This document shows, piece after piece, positions 59,551 through 64,000 of a stretch of DNA of 64,000 nucleotides. This DNA is from Amycolatopsis regifaucium. Its GTDB lineage: Bacteria > Actinomycetota > Actinomycetes > Mycobacteriales > Pseudonocardiaceae. The notes under the pieces are model-generated. The model had not been told where the DNA came from. It made no database searches and saw nothing but the letters and a program-made list of their open reading frames with translations. Every line of letters starts with the position of its first letter. Position 1 is the first letter of the stretch. The position numbers and the translations under genes were made by a program. The stretch lies in contig NZ_LQCI01000034.1 in the NCBI RefSeq assembly GCF_001613935.1, positions 411,031-475,030 of the forward strand. The letters are read 5' to 3'.

Positions 59551-60477
59551 TCAGCCCAGGCTGTTGGTCGCGAAGGTGTCGCACCGCGCGGGCTCACCGG
59601 TCTGGAAGCCGGTGCTGAACCACTTCTTCCGCTGCGCCGACGTGCCGTGGCTGAACGTCGACTCGTCGACCCGGCCGCCGCCGAGTTTGGACTGGATGTA
59701 GTCGTCACCGATGCGCGAAGCCGTGTCCAGTGCGGAATTGACGTCTTCCTGGCTGATCTCGCTGATCAGCGGCCTGCCGGTCTCGGTCGGCGTGGTCGTG
59801 GCGTGGTTCGCCCAGACACCGGCGTAGCAGTCGGCCTGCAGTTCGAGCCGCACCGATCCCGACGTCGGCCCGCTTCCGGTGCCCTTCTTGGAGACGCCGG
59901 TCAGGTTCTGGACGTGGTGGCCGTACTCGTGTGCCAGCACGTACGCCTCCGCGAACGGCCCGCCCTGCGCGCCGAACTTGGTGCGGAGTTCGTTGAAGAA
60001 CCCGAGGTCGATGTAGACCTCCGAGTCGCCGGGGCAGTAGAACGGTCCGACGTCCGACGTCGCGTTCCCGCAGGCCGTGTTCACGCCGCCGTTGAAGAAG
60101 TTCGTGACGGCCTTGCGGTAGGTCGACCCGGACCGCTGGAACTCGCTTCCCCAGTAGTCCTGGATCGAGTTGATGATGGCGACGATCGCGCAGTCGTGGT
60201 TCCGGTTCGCGTCCGCGCCGGTCTTGCATTCCTGCGACAGCGTCGTGTTGTCCACCTGCTGTCCGGAACCCACGTCGCCGAGACCGCCGAACCCACCCGA
60301 GGACGGGTTGAGGCTCACGCCGCCGAACTGGGAGAGGAGGAAGTAGATGACGAGGCCGACCACGCCGAGCCCGCCGCCGCCGAGCGCCACCCGGCCGCCG
60401 ATACCGCCACCACCACCGCCGCCGCGCATGTCCTCGACTTCGGAAGTGTCCAGGCCCGCGCCTTCGTCGAATCGCAC
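59551..60477 (-). CDS. YpfJ-like membrane-anchored zinc metallopeptidase
   Basis: A 308-residue protein starting at GTG 60477 (MRFDEGAGLDTSEVEDMRGG). A Gly-rich juxtamembrane part precedes one helix (about 35-50), then the outer domain with HEYGHH (183-188), the HExxH zinc site, then QADCYAG with the third ligand region. Two Cys pairs (ECK, ACGN, FYCPG) suggest disulfides. Neutral zinc metallopeptidase family (PF04228); target unknown. Confidence 0.92.
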   Translation of the reverse strand: MRFDEGAGLDTSEVEDMRGGGGGGGIGGRVALGGGGLGVVGLVIYFLLSQFGGVSLNPSSGGFGGLGDVGSGQQVDNTTLSQECKTGADANRNHDCAIVAIINSIQDYWGSEFQRSGSTYRKAVTNFFNGGVNTACGNATSDVGPFYCPGDSEVYIDLGFFNELRTKFGAQGGPFAEAYVLAHEYGHHVQNLTGVSKKGTGSGPTSGSVRLELQADCYAGVWANHATTTPTETGRPLISEISQEDVNSALDTASRIGDDYIQSKLGGGRVDESTFSHGTSAQRKKWFSTGFQTGEPARCDTFATNSLG

Positions 60478-61014
60478 GAGGGAAGCGTAGCCCGAGAAGC
60501 CCGGATATGCCTGGGTGCGGCCACTTCGCCATGGCCGCACCCAGAACTACCGAGGTTGTGTTGCTCTGTTCGCCGGTTGGCCGCGATCACCGGGCCGGCG
60601 TCCGGCACTGCCGAGGCGGTCGAAGAGGCCGCGAACCCGAAACAGGCACGAGTGACGCCGAATGCGCGAGAATTGTCGAGCGCATCTACAGATGCCCGCG
60701 CTCGTCGCTGTTCACAGTCGCGACCGACCCGGATCTTTCCGTTCCGGTCGCGGGACACAGCAGGCGGTCAACCGCGAGAATCACCCGCCATACCACCACC
60801 TGAACCCTTCCCGGCTGGGAGCAGGTCCGGCGCCCTACCTACGGTGCGCCCGGTACTTGCCCGACCATCCGCTGACAAGAAGAATGCGCCTTTTCTCGCC
60901 GAGTCTCAACCTTTTCGTGACCCTCCTTCGGGCGAATGTCCCACCGGGTTTTCAGGGACCGAAAAGTGACCGGTGGGTCTGCGCCTCGTTCGATCAACGA
61001 TCTACTCTGCGTGG
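60478..61014. other. 537-base intergenic region with one strong hairpin
   Basis: No convincing gene is present on either strand. A perfect 13-bp stem-loop (arms 60511-60523 and 60532-60544, 8-base loop) lies 34 bases before the YpfJ-like start codon, where it could be an operator or leader hairpin. The rest probably holds the promoters of the divergent peptidase and MarR genes. Confidence 0.55.
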
Positions 61015-61515
61015 ATGGCGGTGGAGCAGAAGAATGTGCGCTGGCTGAACGAGTCCGAGATGGTCGCGTGGCGCTCGTACATCGTCGCCACCATGCGGCT
61101 GCGACAGCGCCTGCACCGCGAACTCGCCGAGCGTCACGACGTCACGCTCGCCGACTACGAGGTCCTTGTCTGCCTTTCGCTCCAGCCCGACGACCGGATG
61201 CGGATGTCGGAACTGGCGAGCATGCTCGGCTCGACCAAGAGCCGGCTTTCGCACCAGATGGTCCGGCTGGAGGCCGAGGGGATCATCGGCCGCACCCGCG
61301 ACCCGGCGGACAAACGCGGCGTCGTCGCGGAGCTGACCGAACGCGGCAGGGAACTGCTCGAAGACGCGGCGCCGACGCACGTCGAGGGTGTCCGAGAGCA
61401 CCTGATCGACTTGCTGAGCCCGGAAGAGCAACAGGTGCTGGGGCAGGCCTTCGGCCGGGTGCTGGAGCACCTGTCGGAGATCGACGGTCTCTCGCGCCTG
61501 CCGTCGGTCACCTGA
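61015..61515 (+). CDS. MarR-family transcriptional regulator
   Basis: A 166-residue winged-helix dimer-forming regulator. N-terminal helix RQRLHRELAERH, recognition region MSELASMLGSTKSRLSHQMVRLEAEGII, wing RTRDPADKRGVVAELTERGREL (about 97-118). ATG 61015 is preferred over one 42 bases upstream. MarR proteins usually control neighbouring or own genes; its target is not obvious, but the secreted peptidase genes on both sides are candidates. Confidence 0.92.
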   Translation: MAVEQKNVRWLNESEMVAWRSYIVATMRLRQRLHRELAERHDVTLADYEVLVCLSLQPDDRMRMSELASMLGSTKSRLSHQMVRLEAEGIIGRTRDPADKRGVVAELTERGRELLEDAAPTHVEGVREHLIDLLSPEEQQVLGQAFGRVLEHLSEIDGLSRLPSVT

Positions 61516-61705
61516 CCACGGTGCTCGAGGCAAATGGGTGATTTCATCCGACCTCAAGAAGAATCGCGGATGAACACCAGTCGAATCAATGTGCCGCTCA
61601 ACGGTAAAAACCGCTCAACTGATCTTCGTGTCTGGTGTGGCATACATCCGATCTCTAGGCTTCTTATCGCGAGAAAATGTGAGTCCATCGCGAAAGGAAG
61701 AGCCC

Positions 61706-63484
61706 TTGTCCAAGGCGAAACGGCGATACGCCGGCCTGCTGGTGACCGCCGGCCTCATCTGTGGCTTGTTCGTGGGGGAAACGGCCGGGGCCGCCCCCAC
61801 CGGCGACTTCGCCGCCAAGGACCACAGCAGACCCTTGCCACCCGGAGCGGCCCCGGTGGCCCCGCTCGCTCCCGCCGTCGCTCAGGCGCAGATCGCCGCC
61901 AACCCGGTGATCTGCGAGGGGGACGGGGTCTCCGGCAAGCGCGTCGAGCTGGTTTATGTCCGTGAGGCCGGGCAGCCCGACCGGTACGCGGCCGTCGTGC
62001 CGTCCCTGCGTGCCTACGCGTCGGGGATCGACGACGCGTTCAACGACAGCGCCGCGGCGACGGGCGGCAGCAGGCACCTCCGCTACGTGACGACCGCCGG
62101 CGCGGGCTGCCAGGTCGCCGTCGCCAGCCTCGTGGTCGCCGACGGCACCTACAAATCCGGCGCGATCCGCGAACTCGCCATCAAAGCGGGCTTTCAGGAC
62201 GCTGATCGCGACTACATGCTCTTCTCCGACAATCCCCTCACCTGTGCCGGTACCTGGGGCGACAACGACGACCAGCCCGGCCCCGCCAACGCCTTCAACA
62301 ACGGCAGGCACTACACGGAGATCGCCGTGCCCTGCTGGGGGGTCAACGCCGCGGCGCACGAACTGGGCCACATGCTCGGCGCGGTACTGCCGGGCGCCCC
62401 GCACTACCAGGGCGGCGGGCACTGCTCCCAGGAATGGGACCTGATGTGTTACGGCGACACCCAGTCCTTCGACTGCACACAGCGCGCTTTCGATCGGCTC
62501 CTGGACTGCGGCAACGACGACTACTTCAGCACCGCCCCCACCCCCGGCAGCTGGCTCGCCACCCACTGGAACGTCGCCAACAGCGCCTTCCTGATCAAGA
62601 AGGACACCCCAGACAACGACGACGGCCACGCCCAAGGCGGGAAGACCTACGTCATCACCGGCAGCAGCGGAAACGCGATCGACGTCATCGGTTCGTCGAC
62701 CGGCGGTCTCGTCAAGCTCAGTCAGCGGCCCCGGAACGACGCACTGAGCCAGAAGTGGATCCTGGGATACGACACCGGTCTCCAGCTCGTCAACGCCAAC
62801 AGCCAGCTGTGCGCCGACAGCGCCCAGAGCGGGACGGCGCCCGGGACGCAGATCCTTCAGTACGACTGCAACGGCCAGAACGGCATGCGGTGGGCGTTCC
62901 AGCCGCTCGGCAACGGCCGCGTGGCGATCTTCAACTACCTGACGGGTTACGCGATCACCGACGGCGGCGCGTATCCGGCGCCGCTGGTCCAGCAGCCCTA
63001 CACCGGGGCGGCCAACCAGCAATGGACCCTCGATCCCGTCGCCGATCCCGGTCCGACGGCGGGCAAGAAGTACTACCTCTCCGTCGCCACCAACGGCAAC
63101 AGCGCGGCCGTGGTCGACGGCTCGACGTCGGCCGGGGCGAAGATCACCAACGTGGCCAGGCAGAACGACAACGGCCAGAAGTGGAAGCTCACCGACGCGG
63201 GTGGCGGCTACTGGAAGATCGTCAACGAGCGGAGCGGCCAGTGCCTGCGGCCGGTCTCCGGCAGCACCGCGGAAGGCGCGAACCTCGAACAAACGCACTG
63301 TGGTTCATCCGGCGATCAGCAGTGGAAGCTGCTCCGGAGTGCCGACATGCGCTACGGGCTGGTGAACCGGGCCAGCAAGCTGGCGGTGCGGCAGGTCGAC
63401 GACGGCACGGCTTCGCTCCTGGAGCAGCGGCCTTTCGTGGGTGGCCGTAGCGACGAGACGGTCTGGGCGCTCGTGCCCGCCTGA
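61706..63484 (+). CDS. Secreted zinc peptidase with C-terminal ricin-type lectin domain
   Basis: A 592-residue exported protein. TTG 61706 is preferred because GGAAGAG precedes it by 4 bases and a canonical signal peptide (SKAKRRYAGLL...GETAGA) follows; GTG 61679 is an alternative. The catalytic domain (about 60-310) has HELGH at 218-222 with a downstream PH and a Met-turn-like WDLMCY, so metzincin-like. The C-terminal 270 residues hold ricin-B repeats with QxW (QKW, QQW, QKW, QQW). Likely degrades host or soil proteins with glycan binding. Confidence 0.92.
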   Translation: MSKAKRRYAGLLVTAGLICGLFVGETAGAAPTGDFAAKDHSRPLPPGAAPVAPLAPAVAQAQIAANPVICEGDGVSGKRVELVYVREAGQPDRYAAVVPSLRAYASGIDDAFNDSAAATGGSRHLRYVTTAGAGCQVAVASLVVADGTYKSGAIRELAIKAGFQDADRDYMLFSDNPLTCAGTWGDNDDQPGPANAFNNGRHYTEIAVPCWGVNAAAHELGHMLGAVLPGAPHYQGGGHCSQEWDLMCYGDTQSFDCTQRAFDRLLDCGNDDYFSTAPTPGSWLATHWNVANSAFLIKKDTPDNDDGHAQGGKTYVITGSSGNAIDVIGSSTGGLVKLSQRPRNDALSQKWILGYDTGLQLVNANSQLCADSAQSGTAPGTQILQYDCNGQNGMRWAFQPLGNGRVAIFNYLTGYAITDGGAYPAPLVQQPYTGAANQQWTLDPVADPGPTAGKKYYLSVATNGNSAAVVDGSTSAGAKITNVARQNDNGQKWKLTDAGGGYWKIVNERSGQCLRPVSGSTAEGANLEQTHCGSSGDQQWKLLRSADMRYGLVNRASKLAVRQVDDGTASLLEQRPFVGGRSDETVWALVPA

Positions 63485-63499
63485 TCCCGAGATGGGACG

Positions 63500-63535
63500 G
63501 CGAAGCTCCCCGGTCCGCGGGCCTGGGAGCTTCGC
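63500..63535. terminator. Intrinsic terminator with U-run
   Basis: Arms GCGAAGCTCCC (63500-63510) and its complement (63525-63535) pair over 11 bp around a 14-base loop and are followed by TTTTC, a classic rho-independent terminator for the peptidase gene. It lies between it and the convergent tRNA. Confidence 0.85.
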
Positions 63536-63561
63536 TTTTCGAAACCGGCTCTCAAGACTGG

Positions 63562-63647
63562 CGGTAGCGGTGGGATTCGAACCCACGGAGGACAGAGCCC
63601 TCGCATGTTTTCAAGACATGTTCCTTCGGCCGCTCGGACACGCTACC
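63562..63647 (-). tRNA. tRNA-Ser (anticodon UGA)
   Basis: On the minus strand an 86-nt cloverleaf fits: acceptor stem GGTAGCG/CGCTACC, D-arm TCCGAGCGGCCGAAGGA, anticodon stem ACATG/CATG with loop CTTGAAA (anticodon TGA), a long variable arm typical of tRNA-Ser, T-arm GTGGGTTCGAATCCCAC and discriminator G. It reads UCA codons. Confidence 0.95.
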
Positions 63648-63691
63648 GCCGTCGAGGATATCCGACGGTTCCTTGTCGGAACGCTTCGGAT

Positions 63692-64000
63692 CTAGTCGAA
63701 GTCCCAGTCGGTCGAGATTCCGATGATGACGACCAGCAGCGCGAGACCGACGATGATCGCGACGCCGAGGTAGCCGATGATGATCGCCGCGAGCGCCATC
63801 CCCTGTCCGCCCGCTTCACCGCGTTTGGCCTTGGCGTGCGCGACATGCCCCATGATGACGCCGATCAGTGACGGCAGCCCGCTGCAGACGACCAGGCTGG
63901 CGATCGACACGACCAGTGCCGCGATCGCCAGGCCCTGTTCCTGCGGCGGCATCGGCGGGCCGTATCCGTAACCCGGTTGCTGGTACGGCTGTCCGTAAGG
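63692..64000 (-). CDS. DUF4190-like membrane protein (5' end outside window)
   Basis: The frame is open to the window edge (103 codons visible). The N-terminal part is rich in Pro, Tyr, Gln and Gly (PYGQPYQQPGYGYGPP), then two membrane segments: LAIAALVVSIASLVVC and LAAIIIGYLGVAIIVGLALLVVIIG, with GVIMGHVAHAKAKRG between, the hallmark of DUF4190. It ends TDWDFD. It lies next to the tRNA and likely begins outside the window. Confidence 0.85.
   Translation of the reverse strand, partial: PYGQPYQQPGYGYGPPMPPQEQGLAIAALVVSIASLVVCSGLPSLIGVIMGHVAHAKAKRGEAGGQGMALAAIIIGYLGVAIIVGLALLVVIIGISTDWDFD

Overview
The window is high-GC actinomycete DNA, most likely Amycolatopsis or a close relative in the Pseudonocardiales. 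It carries a near-complete decaprenyl-phosphoarabinose/galactan cell-wall gene set, the bacterial proteasome activator Bpa, type VII (ESX) secretion-associated proteins, DUF3558 lipoprotein, SARP and SigE-family regulators, and frequent GTG/TTG starts. No mycolate, phage or insertion-sequence genes were seen, and no CRISPR array.

Layout. 0-5.3 kb: a truncated DHA2 drug exporter, two small membrane proteins and a large SARP/NB-ARC regulator. 5.4-9.4 kb: a sugar operon (DegT aminotransferase, NAD-epimerase, GT4 glycosyltransferase, left-handed beta-helix acyltransferase). 9.4-12.9 kb: a Uma2-type protein, a CopC-like protein, and a SigE-family sigma factor with its membrane partner and a divergent secreted paralogue of the partner's outer domain. 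13-25 kb: the most unusual part. A GnnA/GnnB-like pair and a divergent LpxA-like acyltransferase are followed by a tight ACP, short-chain reductase, acyl-AMP ligase, LuxE-like and LuxC-like cassette, then a UPF0104-type flippase and two multi-pass glycosyltransferase-like proteins. This looks like a route that N-acylates a 3-amino sugar nucleotide with a dedicated acyl-ACP and also makes an aldehyde, coupled to a glycan assembly and export module.

25-53 kb: PlsC, a HAD phosphatase and an LLM flavoprotein, then the arabinogalactan region: DUF6541-like membrane protein, glf, PAP2 phosphatase, ubiA, a GT-C protein, dprE2, dprE1, gtrA, glfT2, aftB, glfT1, wzt, wzm and a divergent polysaccharide pyruvyl transferase. 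Two ESX-type blocks (35.3-38.6 and 43.6-47.4 kb) sit inside it. In M. tuberculosis the homologues are spread over Rv3777-Rv3809c; here the order is reshuffled and no aftA or emb gene is visible. 53-64 kb: epoxide hydrolase, bpa, an aminotransferase-fold protein lacking the expected PLP lysine, quinone oxidoreductase, secreted M28 peptidase, YpfJ-like zinc peptidase, MarR regulator, secreted zinc peptidase with ricin domain, tRNA-Ser(UGA) and a truncated DUF4190-like membrane protein.

Intergenic architecture. Two families of imperfect-to-perfect palindromes recur. Every convergent gene pair with a real gap (eight of eight) contains a hairpin of one of these families or a unique one, so they probably act as bidirectional terminators. 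The sigma-factor intergenic region shows two back-to-back promoters sharing the same -35 and -10 elements.
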